Origin: Candidatus Woesearchaeota archaeon
GTDB lineage: Archaea > Nanobdellota > Nanobdellia > Woesearchaeales > WJKR01
DNA: 52,722 bases
Direction of reading: 5' to 3'
Assembly (NCBI GenBank): GCA_016927245.1
Contig: JAFGNA010000003.1
Location: forward strand, 1 to 52,722
The position numbers and the translations under genes were made by a program. Shown here in pieces: positions 7,826 through 14,769 of this stretch (position 1 is the stretch's first letter; the number at the start of each line of letters is the position of its first letter). The notes under the pieces are model-generated. The model worked only from the letters and a program-made list of their open reading frames with translations. It was not told the DNA's origin and searched no databases.

Positions 7826-8376
7826 CCATGGCCGGACGACCGAGCAACTACCGCGTCCTCCTCGCCTCGACCACCGTGCTCTCCTTCTCGCTCGGATTGT
7901 TCGTCCCGTTCTGGATAGTATTCATACAAGACTTCGGCGGCAGCATCGAATCGTTCGGCATCGCCATAGGCCTCATGGCCCTCGTCCAATCCATCACCTC
8001 CTACGTCGCCGGCAAGCACTCCGACAAGCTCGGAAGGAAGCGGTTCATGATAGCCGCAGGCCTCGCCCTCGTCATCATCACCATCGCGTACACCCTGATA
8101 ACGAAGATCTGGCACCTCTACGTCCTGCAAGTCCTCATCGGCATCGCCCAAGCCGTGCAGATGACCATGGAAGCGACGATGCTCGGCGACTACACCGAGA
8201 AGGCGAGACGAGGAACGGACATCGGCAAGTACCACGCCATCACCGGCGTGCTCGGCGCCCTCGCCATGATGGGCGGCGGCTACGTCGTCGGCATACTCGG
8301 CATCACCATCATATTCTACCTCGTCGCAGGGTTCTTCCTTGCCTCCACACTCCTGCTCCTCCCCATCAAGGAATGA
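7822..8376 (+). CDS. Half-size major facilitator superfamily (MFS) protein
   Basis: 184 residues with six predicted transmembrane helices, equal to one MFS half. The loop between helices 2 and 3 is GKHSDKLGRKR, the MFS motif A (G-x3-D-x2-G-R-K/R). Full MFS transporters have twelve helices, so this protein either dimerises, partners another half, or is a truncated remnant; the frame ends cleanly with a stop and shows no nearby second half. The ATG at 7822 overlaps the previous stop; a second ATG at 7828 is possible. Substrate unknown. Confidence 0.8.
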   Translation: MTMAGRPSNYRVLLASTTVLSFSLGLFVPFWIVFIQDFGGSIESFGIAIGLMALVQSITSYVAGKHSDKLGRKRFMIAAGLALVIITIAYTLITKIWHLYVLQVLIGIAQAVQMTMEATMLGDYTEKARRGTDIGKYHAITGVLGALAMMGGGYVVGILGITIIFYLVAGFFLASTLLLLPIKE

Positions 8377-8413
8377 CCCGCCGCGACGGGAAGAGGGCTC
8401 CTCGCCAACAACA

Positions 8414-8467
8414 AAGCTTATATACCGCTGCTGGTCTAGCATCAAGGACAGAACACATTATAGGAGG
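8414..8467 (+). promoter_or_regulatory. Promoter and ribosome binding site of the secreted coiled-coil gene
   Basis: A TATA-like CTTATATA at about 8418-8425 and a strong Shine-Dalgarno GGAGG at 8463-8467 precede the ATG at 8475. Unlike most genes here, this one has a leader with a clear ribosome binding site. Confidence 0.6.
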
Positions 8468-8474
8468 GATACCC

Positions 8475-9134
8475 ATGAAGAGACTCGTGATGCTTATGCT
8501 CGGCACCGTCCTGGCATGCACGCTCGTCCTCGCAGCAGGAGAAGGGCAGGCAGGCCAGAACGGCACGCAGAACAACATCCCCAATGATAAGCCCGCGCAG
8601 GCCGACGCGCCAGTGATGACCCAGGAGCAGGTCCAGGCACGGGTGCAGAGCATCGAGCAGGAAGCGCTCCAACTACAGCAGCGGTTGCAGGCCCAACAAG
8701 CAGGAGAGGACGAGCAGACCCAAGCAATGCTCCAGCACCAGCACCAAGTGCGCGTCGCCGCGCAGACACTCGCTCACCTGGCGAACATGACCGGCGGCAT
8801 CGGCGAGAACATCTCCGGCATCGCGAGGCACTTCAACAACTCAGTCCAAGCCACCATGCAGGCGGAGGAACGCATCCAGAGCAAAGGGGGATTCGCGCGA
8901 TTCTTCACCGGCGGCGACAAGGAAGCAGGGGAAGCGCTCCAAGCCGAGGTCAACCAGAACCGCGTCCAGCTCCAGCAGCTCCAGCAATTGCACGATGATT
9001 GCGAGTGCGACGAGGCCGTGAAGACCATGCTCCAAGAGCAGCTCCAGCTCATGCAAGAAGAGCAGAACCGCTTGCAAGAGCTAGCGGAGAAGGAGCAGCG
9101 CAAGAAAGGGCTCCTCGGCTGGATATGGAAATGA
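8475..9134 (+). CDS. Secreted coiled-coil protein
   Basis: 219 residues. A signal peptide (MKRLVMLMLGTVLACTLVLAAG) is followed by a Gln- and Glu-rich protein with coiled-coil stretches at about 50-90 and 155-210, a short Gly-rich middle and a C-terminal KKGLLGWIWK. Two cysteines (CECD) lie near residue 176. A CxxC-less, Gln-rich composition does not point to an enzyme. It could be cleaved after LAAG or, less likely, lipidated at the Cys in VLAC. Own promoter and Shine-Dalgarno. Function unknown; an envelope-associated structural role is inferred. Confidence 0.7.
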   Translation: MKRLVMLMLGTVLACTLVLAAGEGQAGQNGTQNNIPNDKPAQADAPVMTQEQVQARVQSIEQEALQLQQRLQAQQAGEDEQTQAMLQHQHQVRVAAQTLAHLANMTGGIGENISGIARHFNNSVQATMQAEERIQSKGGFARFFTGGDKEAGEALQAEVNQNRVQLQQLQQLHDDCECDEAVKTMLQEQLQLMQEEQNRLQELAEKEQRKKGLLGWIWK

Positions 9135-9155
9135 GGACGAATTCCTTTTCTTTTT

Positions 9156-10097
9156 TCACCTTCCCTTCTCTACCGCCTCGACCTGCAAGAGCCCGGTCTT
9201 GAGGTTGTGCTCAAGGAACACGTCCTTGCCCATCTTCTCCATGACCAATCGGTGGCTCTCGCGGTCCACTCCCGCCATGTCGCCGCCGTGCACGTAGCCG
9301 CAGTCATCAGCGATGAGCTCGCCTCCAAAGGGCATACAGTCGCACACCTTGGTGATGTTCTCCACGAGGTTCACGTAGTACTGCTTCTTGAAGGTGCTCG
9401 CGGCCGCCCGCGCGCCGTCGGCTAATAGCTCGTCGAACGGCGCCACCTTGGGTGCCAAGTAGCCTGAGGGGCAGGTGTATGAGCAGTTGCTGCACCCGTA
9501 GCACCGCCGGATGTGCGGCCCGTCCTCCTTGACCGTGATGGCGTGCAATGGGCAGGCCTCCTCGCACGCCTTGCACCCTTCGCACGCGCCTTCTTGCTTG
9601 GGCTCGCCGCCGGCGTGGATCGCCCGCTTGCTCGTCTTGGAGAGCGCTCCCATCCCGAGGTTCTTGATGGCACCGCCGAAGCCCGTGCACGCATGCCCCT
9701 TGACGTGGCTGATGACGAGGACGCCGTCGGCGTCGCCGAGAGGCTTTCCGACCTCGTAGGTGAAGTGCTCGCCCTGCTTGGGCGTGAAGCCGCCGTCGAT
9801 GACGATGCGGCCGAGCTGCCCCCACCCCTTCGCCTTGGCCTGCGCTTTGTGCGTCGCGGGCAGGGAGCGCCCGCTCGTGTACGCGACCGAGGTGTCGTAG
9901 AGGAAGAACGAGATGCCGAGCTCCGACAAGATATTGGTGGACGGCTTGACCTGCTCTGGGGTGAGCGCCGTCTTGTTGCCTATCTCGCCGAAGTGCAGCT
10001 TGACCGCGACCTCCTTGCAGCCCGAGAACTCCTTCTTGAGCGCTGCGCGCAGAGAGGAGAGGAACGTTTGGGTCAATGCCTCGCTGTGCGCGGTCAT
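9156..10097 (-). CDS. DUF362 family iron-sulfur protein
   Basis: 313 residues. The N-terminal two thirds match the DUF362 family (VKLHFGEIGNKT, SHVKGHACTGFGGAIKNLGMG), and a ferredoxin-type insert carries two cluster motifs, CEGCKACEEACP and CYGCSNCSYTCP, near residues 188-225, consistent with two [4Fe-4S] clusters. The family is found in anaerobes with unknown electron-transfer roles. Start at 10097 (MTAHSEAL), 7 nt after the stop of the class III signal peptide gene, so the two form an operon. Several conserved Gly, Asp and Cys near the C-terminus (CDCMPFGGE, DDCGYVHGGD) complete the family signature. Confidence 0.85.
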   Translation of the reverse strand: MTAHSEALTQTFLSSLRAALKKEFSGCKEVAVKLHFGEIGNKTALTPEQVKPSTNILSELGISFFLYDTSVAYTSGRSLPATHKAQAKAKGWGQLGRIVIDGGFTPKQGEHFTYEVGKPLGDADGVLVISHVKGHACTGFGGAIKNLGMGALSKTSKRAIHAGGEPKQEGACEGCKACEEACPLHAITVKEDGPHIRRCYGCSNCSYTCPSGYLAPKVAPFDELLADGARAAASTFKKQYYVNLVENITKVCDCMPFGGELIADDCGYVHGGDMAGVDRESHRLVMEKMGKDVFLEHNLKTGLLQVEAVEKGR

Positions 10098-10104
10098 CAG
10101 GCAA

Positions 10105-10359
10105 TCAGCCGGGGACGGGCAGGCAGCAGATGCGGTCGTCCGTGCGGCCGTCGCTGTCATAGCACGAGCCGCGGTTGTACTTGGTGTAGCCGTCGCCGCA
10201 CTCGTTGTCATCGATGCACACCCCGCCGTTCACTTCGCAGTCCTGGGTGCGGAAGCGTCCAATCTCGCTGAGGAAGATAGCGGCGATGACGACGAGCACG
10301 AGGAGCGCGATGGCGGCGATGACGATGGTGTTCATGGACAATCCTTGGGCTTTCTTCAT
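10105..10359 (-). CDS. Class III signal-peptide protein with CC-x-P Cys-rich domain
   Basis: 84 residues. The start MKKAQGLSMNTIVIAAIALL is a textbook archaeal class III (prepilin/preflagellin) signal: basic residues, A-Q-G-L-S cleavage context and a hydrophobic helix. The mature part carries DC-x6-C-x5-C-x11-C-x11-CC-x-P, nearly the same spacing as the protein at 4903. GAGGTG precedes the ATG. This makes it likely that the Cys-rich domain is displayed on, or assembled by, the type IV pilus-like machinery encoded at 28-37 kb. First gene of an operon with the DUF362 protein. Confidence 0.8.
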   Translation of the reverse strand: MKKAQGLSMNTIVIAAIALLVLVVIAAIFLSEIGRFRTQDCEVNGGVCIDDNECGDGYTKYNRGSCYDSDGRTDDRICCLPVPG

Positions 10360-10406
10360 GCAAGGCACCTCTGGTGATGGTTCTTGGCTCTTTCTTGACG
10401 CTAGCC

Positions 10407-10709
10407 CTATAAAAATGTATCGTTGCTGTGGCTTGCCCGGTGCAGCACTTCCCACCCCTGCTCGTAGTTCAGGAATCGTACCTTGGCCAAGTCTTCTAGG
10501 ATGAAGTGCTCTTGCCGTTGCTCGACGAAGTAGTCGTTCGTGTTGTTGATGCGGAAGATGTTGTTCGTGCCTTCCTGCTGCTTGAGGAATGACAGGAACC
10601 ATTCTCGTTCCTCTTTTTCCGCTTTGAAGAAGAGGCGTGCCTTGATGTCATATATGTCATATCCTAGTCTCCTGAAATCGAGGAAGCACGTGTGCTCCTT
10701 GATGAGCAC
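10407..10709 (-). pseudogene. Lrp/AsnC-type regulator remnant, effector domain only
   Basis: About 100 codons resembling the C-terminal ligand-binding domain of an Lrp-type regulator (LDFRRLGYDIYDIKARLFFK, NTNDYFVEQRQ). The N-terminal helix-turn-helix is missing: Lrp-like sequence may continue a little beyond the GTG at 10709 (LLLEGAVLIK), then meets an in-frame stop. Compare the intact relatives at 20199 and 49204. The 5' end overlaps another truncated-looking gene on the other strand. It is probably a broken gene, though a short effector-only protein cannot be excluded. Confidence 0.5.
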
Positions 10710-10859
10710 AGCGCCCTCAAGCAGCAGGCTATCAATCTCGAATCAGACCTCCAGCACCTCCATGACTTCTCCCTCGAGAACCTGACCAAGTTCATCGGCG
10801 AGCACTATGTCAAGGGACTCATCGACGCGCTTCCGCGTGCCGAGCAGGACAACCTTTAA
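10692..10859 (+). pseudogene. Short coding tail, probably a gene fragment
   Basis: A 55-codon frame from a GTG at 10692, with this genome's typical codon choice, reading LLDEHSALKQQAINLESDL and ending PRAEQDNL. It looks like the C-terminal, helical part of a larger protein. No proper start is visible and the frame is closed upstream by a stop. Its stop codon overlaps the TATA element (TTTAAATA) of the phosphoglycerate mutase gene. Head-to-head with the Lrp remnant, so a recombination junction near 10700 may have removed both N-termini. Confidence 0.4.
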
Positions 10860-10885
10860 ATAACTCCTCTTCCCCAAGCGTTCCC

Positions 10886-11668
10886 ATGCCCTACCTCGTC
10901 CTCGTCAGGCATGGAGAGAGTAGGTGGAACAAGGCGAACAAGTTCACCGGCTGGGTCGACGTCCCGCTATCGGAAGTCGGCATCCACGAGGCCATGATCA
11001 CCGCGGAACGCCTCAAAGGATTGCGGTTCGACGTCGCGTTCAGCTCCCGGCTCGTCCGCGCGGAACAAACATTGCTCCTCATCCTCGCCGAGCAGGAGAA
11101 GACAGGCGTGTTCCTCCATGAATCATCGTTGCGCAAGCGCTGGAGCAAGCACAGCCACGGCGTGGAATACACCGATGACGAACTCCCCGTGTTCTGCTCG
11201 GACAAGCTGAACGAGCGTTACTACGGACAACTACAAGGCATGGACAAGGACGACGCGAGGAAGCAGTACGGCGAGCACCAAGTGTTCATCTGGCGGCGCA
11301 GCTACCGCGGCCGCCCGCCCCGCGGCGAGTCATTGGAGGACGTGTGCAAGCGCGTCCTCCCTTATTTCAAGCGGCGTATCATCCCCGAGCTGCAGAAAGG
11401 CAGGAACGTGCTCGTCAGCGCGCACGGCAACTCGCTGCGCGGCGTCATCAAATACCTCGACGGCATCAGCGACGACGACATCCCCACCCTCGAGCTCCCT
11501 TACGCCAAGCCCATCATCTATGAGCATAAGGACGGCCGGCTCGTCAAGGTCGACCATGAGCACAGCTTCGACCGGCCGCTGCACTGGCAGCACACCGAGT
11601 CGCACCATGACTACCACGACCACAAGCGCACGTCCTCCAAGAAGAAGCCCTCGAAGCAACAGTCCTAG
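10886..11668 (+). CDS. gpmA: 2,3-bisphosphoglycerate-dependent phosphoglycerate mutase with His-rich tail
   Basis: 260 residues. Catalytic histidine motif LVRHGESRWN at 6-15, the ERYYG motif near 112 and the second histidine in SAHGNSLRG near 180 identify the cofactor-dependent mutase that interconverts 3- and 2-phosphoglycerate in glycolysis. The last 25-30 residues after the core (HWQHTESHHDYHDHK, then Ser/Lys-rich) are an extension rich in His, not part of the usual enzyme, and might bind metal. TTTAAATA at 10855-10862 gives a leaderless start. The gene overlaps the convergent LysM gene by 4 nt. Most archaea use the cofactor-independent enzyme, so this copy is likely of bacterial ancestry. 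Confidence 0.9.
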   Translation: MPYLVLVRHGESRWNKANKFTGWVDVPLSEVGIHEAMITAERLKGLRFDVAFSSRLVRAEQTLLLILAEQEKTGVFLHESSLRKRWSKHSHGVEYTDDELPVFCSDKLNERYYGQLQGMDKDDARKQYGEHQVFIWRRSYRGRPPRGESLEDVCKRVLPYFKRRIIPELQKGRNVLVSAHGNSLRGVIKYLDGISDDDIPTLELPYAKPIIYEHKDGRLVKVDHEHSFDRPLHWQHTESHHDYHDHKRTSSKKKPSKQQS

Positions 11669-13695
11669 AGCGTGCGCGCCTCCTCCCTGCTCCCCACGCC
11701 CAGCGCCCGCCGAGCATGCCTGCTGATCGTTGATGAGGAGACGTGCATCCCGTACTCGCGCCCCAACTCCTCGCTGAGCCGCCGCAACGATTGCTGCCCG
11801 TGACGGTACTCGTGCACCATCCTGTTCCAGTACTCCTCGCTCACCACGCCTGCGTCGAACCGCCTGATAGGCTCGCCCCGCATCGTGCCTGCCTGCACGT
11901 ACGCCTGGTAGTCATTGAACGCCTTGCGCACCTCTCTATCATCGGTGAAGCCGTCGTGCTTCTCGCGCATCTCCTTGAGGGAGGCCCCTTCGTTCTTCAT
12001 CCGGACGAGGTCCTCCAGCACGCTGACGTAATCAACAGGCCCGGCCGCTGCTCCCCTCACCGCCGGCACCTGCGCGTATACGATGCGCAGCGGCGACGCG
12101 CGGTGACGGTACGCCAAGGCGCCGACCACGCCGGCGATGCCCGCAGCGGCGCCCGCCACGACCCCTTTCTTCTCATCATCGCTCGCCGCCTCGTCCTGCA
12201 CGACGACGTCGATGGACTGCTCCTCAGATGACTGCGCAGCCCCTCTAGGTATGAGGACGCGCTCGCCGGGATAGATGAGGTTGGGGTCCTCTTGCTTCGT
12301 CACGTCCTCCCCTCGCCCTCGCTTCTCCTGGTATTCCGGGATGGTGAGCTTGCCGTTCTTCCTGGCGATCTCGTTCGTCTTCTCGTACACCGACTTGTTC
12401 GTCTGCTCCTCGGAGAACTCCTTGGCGATGCGCCATAAGCAATCACCTGGTCGCACGACGCGCTCATAAGGGCGCTGCGCCTGCGCCGCTACCTCCTCGC
12501 CCGTTGCCAGCGACTCAGCGGCGGAGCTCTGCGCCGGTTGCGTCGCCACTGGTGCCTCTCGCTCGTGGTCCGTGCCATGGAAGCGGTGGCCGAGGTGCGC
12601 GCCCGCGCCGCCGAGCGCGATGCCTGCGATGAGCGCTCCCGCGACGTACGCGCTCCGCACGCCGCTCCTGAACTTCTCCCACCGCTCCTTGGCATCCTCT
12701 TTGAAGGAGCCATAAGCGGCCCGCGCCTTCTCCTTGCAGTCGGTGAACGCGCCGCGCATCTTGTCCGCCCAGCGCTCCCTGCCCAGCACGGCCTCGATGT
12801 CGAGCGGTACGCGTTCATAGGATGGTTTCGCCTCTCCCTTGATGAGGGTGACCCTGAGGTCTGGCTCGCTCTTGAGGTAGAACTGCTGCTTCGTCCTTCC
12901 CTTGTTGAACTGAGGATCGTACAGGTGGGTGCGCTCCTGCGTGCCGTTGCCCAGATCGTGCTTGTTCAGGAATGATTTGATGCTACGCTCGTCAGTGACG
13001 GCCCATCGTCCAAAGCCGTACTTCTCGATGATGTTCCGTCGGAGCGCTTCCTTGTCGTTCTCGCCCAGGCTTATCCGTTCGGCCGCGTTCGCCGCTGCCT
13101 GCAGCCGTTCTGCGTCGTCGCCGGTGATGGGCTGGTCCCAGAGCTTCCCGTCTTCGCGCTTCACCTCGCGCCTGACGACGAATCGTTGCGAGTCGTCCCT
13201 GCCGAACGGCGCCAATGACCCCTCACCAGGTACGTACGCTTTGAGGGCTTCGGTGAATCCTTCTTCGCTCACGGTGGTCGCCTCGCTCTCATCGGCGAGT
13301 TCCATGAGCTGGCGGCGGAACCACCTCGTCTCGTCGTCCGTGAACGGCTCCCCCGTCAGCTGATAGATCTTCTTGAGCGCCCGTGCCGTCGCGTCGGCGT
13401 CGTAGTGGTGGTGTTTGCGCTGAGAGAATCCTCTTGTTTCCTTGTTGGTGTTTTGTATCTTGGTGCGCTCGTCCTGGATGAGCCCTTTGCGCTTGTCGTA
13501 CACCGCCTGGTAGACGCTCAGCTCTTCCTCATGCTTGTCCGTGTAGAACAGGTCGCCGTGCTCGGTGACGAAGAACGTCTTCCCCGCGTACGCGCCTTCA
13601 CCCTTGAAGAGGGCGCGGAGCGTGTCGCCGTTGATGAGGCCTCGTTCTGTCAGTTGCACGTTCTCCTTTTGCAGCAGCGATTCCAATGGGTCCAT
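11665..13695 (-). CDS. Double-membrane-pass LysM protein with C-terminal HTH-like region
   Basis: 676 residues. Residues 1-340 are a charged, presumably cytoplasmic region; a Gly/Ala-rich transmembrane helix follows at about 349-370, then a LysM domain at about 410-484 (RVVRPGDCLWRIAKEF to PNLIYPGERVLIPR, interrupted by an inserted loop), a second Gly/Ala helix at 511-529, and a C-terminal part whose last 40 residues (SLRRLSEELG, SSSTISRHARRALG) look like a helix-turn-helix. LysM domains bind N-acetylglucosamine-containing polymers. With two helices, LysM would be outside and both ends inside. Last gene of the operon starting at 19929, 12 nt after the L,D-transpeptidase gene; an operator-like motif lies at 13738-13756. 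Sensing the envelope and signalling inward is inference. Confidence 0.75.
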   Translation of the reverse strand: MDPLESLLQKENVQLTERGLINGDTLRALFKGEGAYAGKTFFVTEHGDLFYTDKHEEELSVYQAVYDKRKGLIQDERTKIQNTNKETRGFSQRKHHHYDADATARALKKIYQLTGEPFTDDETRWFRRQLMELADESEATTVSEEGFTEALKAYVPGEGSLAPFGRDDSQRFVVRREVKREDGKLWDQPITGDDAERLQAAANAAERISLGENDKEALRRNIIEKYGFGRWAVTDERSIKSFLNKHDLGNGTQERTHLYDPQFNKGRTKQQFYLKSEPDLRVTLIKGEAKPSYERVPLDIEAVLGRERWADKMRGAFTDCKEKARAAYGSFKEDAKERWEKFRSGVRSAYVAGALIAGIALGGAGAHLGHRFHGTDHEREAPVATQPAQSSAAESLATGEEVAAQAQRPYERVVRPGDCLWRIAKEFSEEQTNKSVYEKTNEIARKNGKLTIPEYQEKRGRGEDVTKQEDPNLIYPGERVLIPRGAAQSSEEQSIDVVVQDEAASDDEKKGVVAGAAAGIAGVVGALAYRHRASPLRIVYAQVPAVRGAAAGPVDYVSVLEDLVRMKNEGASLKEMREKHDGFTDDREVRKAFNDYQAYVQAGTMRGEPIRRFDAGVVSEEYWNRMVHEYRHGQQSLRRLSEELGREYGMHVSSSTISRHARRALGVGSREEARTL

Positions 13696-13707
13696 GTAGT
13701 CCTCAAC

Positions 13708-14769
13708 TCATCGCTTGTTCTTATCAACTTCCACACCATTTCCGGAAATGTTTCGGAGGCGTTCGGTGCCGAGGCCGTGAGCGCTCAAGAGGAGCGCGCC
13801 TTCGTCCTCGGGGATAGTGTAGACGTAGGTGCCGGGCCGCAGGTAGCCTTGCCGTTCTGCTTCAAGGAGGAACTCGTTGTGCAATCGCGGGCATCCATGC
13901 GACCGCCGCTTCCCGAGGTGCTCCGGCTCGTTCGTGCCGTGCAGGAGGATGCTGCAATGGCCTTCAGGGTCGTACTCGCCGCTGCTGCTCCACGAGCCGA
14001 AGTTCAGCCGGAACGCCAACGGCCCGTACGCGCGCTCCCCCGCGTACGTCCACGCGTCGCTGACGTGACGCTGCTCAATCATGGCGAACCCGCTCGGCGT
14101 CCGGTTATCCCCTGCGCGCTCCTTCTCCCCACGCACGAGCCCGGTACTGACCGGGGCGTCCGCGACGAGCACGTAGTTCGCCGGCCGCCACACGTACAAT
14201 CGTTGCGCCTCCTTGTCCACGACGAGGAAGTACTTGTCATCGGGGATGGTGATGGTGTCGATCGCCTCCGGCGGCCTCTCCGGCGCGTAGCGATTGCCGC
14301 GGAGCAACGCGTCGCGCTGCTCATCCCACCGCTCTTGCTCCGCGAGCAGCTTCTCATGCTCGACGAGCAGCTGGGCATAGCTGTTCACGGCGAGCCGCCG
14401 CTCCTGCACCGCGCTGTCATACCTCGCCGCGAGCCTGGCATCCTCGCTCGCCGCGATCACCCGTTCAAGCGCGGCGTTCCTGGCCGTGAGTGAGTCGTTC
14501 TCGCGCTCGAGCAGGACGTGCTCCTGGCGGAGCGCTTCCGGCGCCGCCTGCTCCTCACCAACCCCTCCTGCGCTGTGTTGGCCGAGGAAGTACGCTGCGC
14601 CGAGCGAGAGGGCGACAGCTCCTGTCTGCGCGTATTGCCTGGCGCGGCCGAGGAATCTTTTCCCTTTCCTCTTTTTTTCTGGAGCGGGCTGTTTCTTCCT
14701 CTGCTCCTCGCTGGTATACGCGAGGTCTTGGTACTCCTCCCACGCGCTCCTGCGTTTACCGCGCATCAT
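13708..14769 (-). CDS. Membrane-anchored L,D-transpeptidase (YkuD domain) with coiled coil
   Basis: About 353 residues. Basic cytoplasmic tail, transmembrane helix near 50-66, a coiled coil at about 78-160, and a YkuD domain at about 180-320 with LLHGTN and RRSHGCPRLHN, giving the catalytic His (about 279) and Cys (about 295) of L,D-transpeptidases. Such enzymes cross-link peptidoglycan stem peptides in bacteria. The preceding gene ends inside this one; the start codon is probably ATG 14769 or 14766, after GGTGAGC. The catalytic domain is exported. Archaea outside a few methanogens lack any murein-like wall, so the substrate is unknown: a protein cross-link, or a wall of a bacterial neighbour, are possibilities. 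Confidence 0.85.
   Translation of the reverse strand: MMRGKRRSAWEEYQDLAYTSEEQRKKQPAPEKKRKGKRFLGRARQYAQTGAVALSLGAAYFLGQHSAGGVGEEQAAPEALRQEHVLLERENDSLTARNAALERVIAASEDARLAARYDSAVQERRLAVNSYAQLLVEHEKLLAEQERWDEQRDALLRGNRYAPERPPEAIDTITIPDDKYFLVVDKEAQRLYVWRPANYVLVADAPVSTGLVRGEKERAGDNRTPSGFAMIEQRHVSDAWTYAGERAYGPLAFRLNFGSWSSSGEYDPEGHCSILLHGTNEPEHLGKRRSHGCPRLHNEFLLEAERQGYLRPGTYVYTIPEDEGALLLSAHGLGTERLRNISGNGVEVDKNKR
13738..13756. promoter_or_regulatory. Operator-like motif upstream of the LysM gene
   Basis: A perfect 12-bp palindrome ATTTCCGGAAAT (13738-13749) runs into ATGTTTCGG, giving TCCGGAAATGTTTCGG at 13741-13756. It lies about 45-60 nt before the LysM start codon. The block ATGTTTC with a preceding CGG-type half is repeated at 20010-20025 and 20691-20706, next to the regulator gene. 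Candidate binding site for the Lrp-like protein at 20199. Confidence 0.4.
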
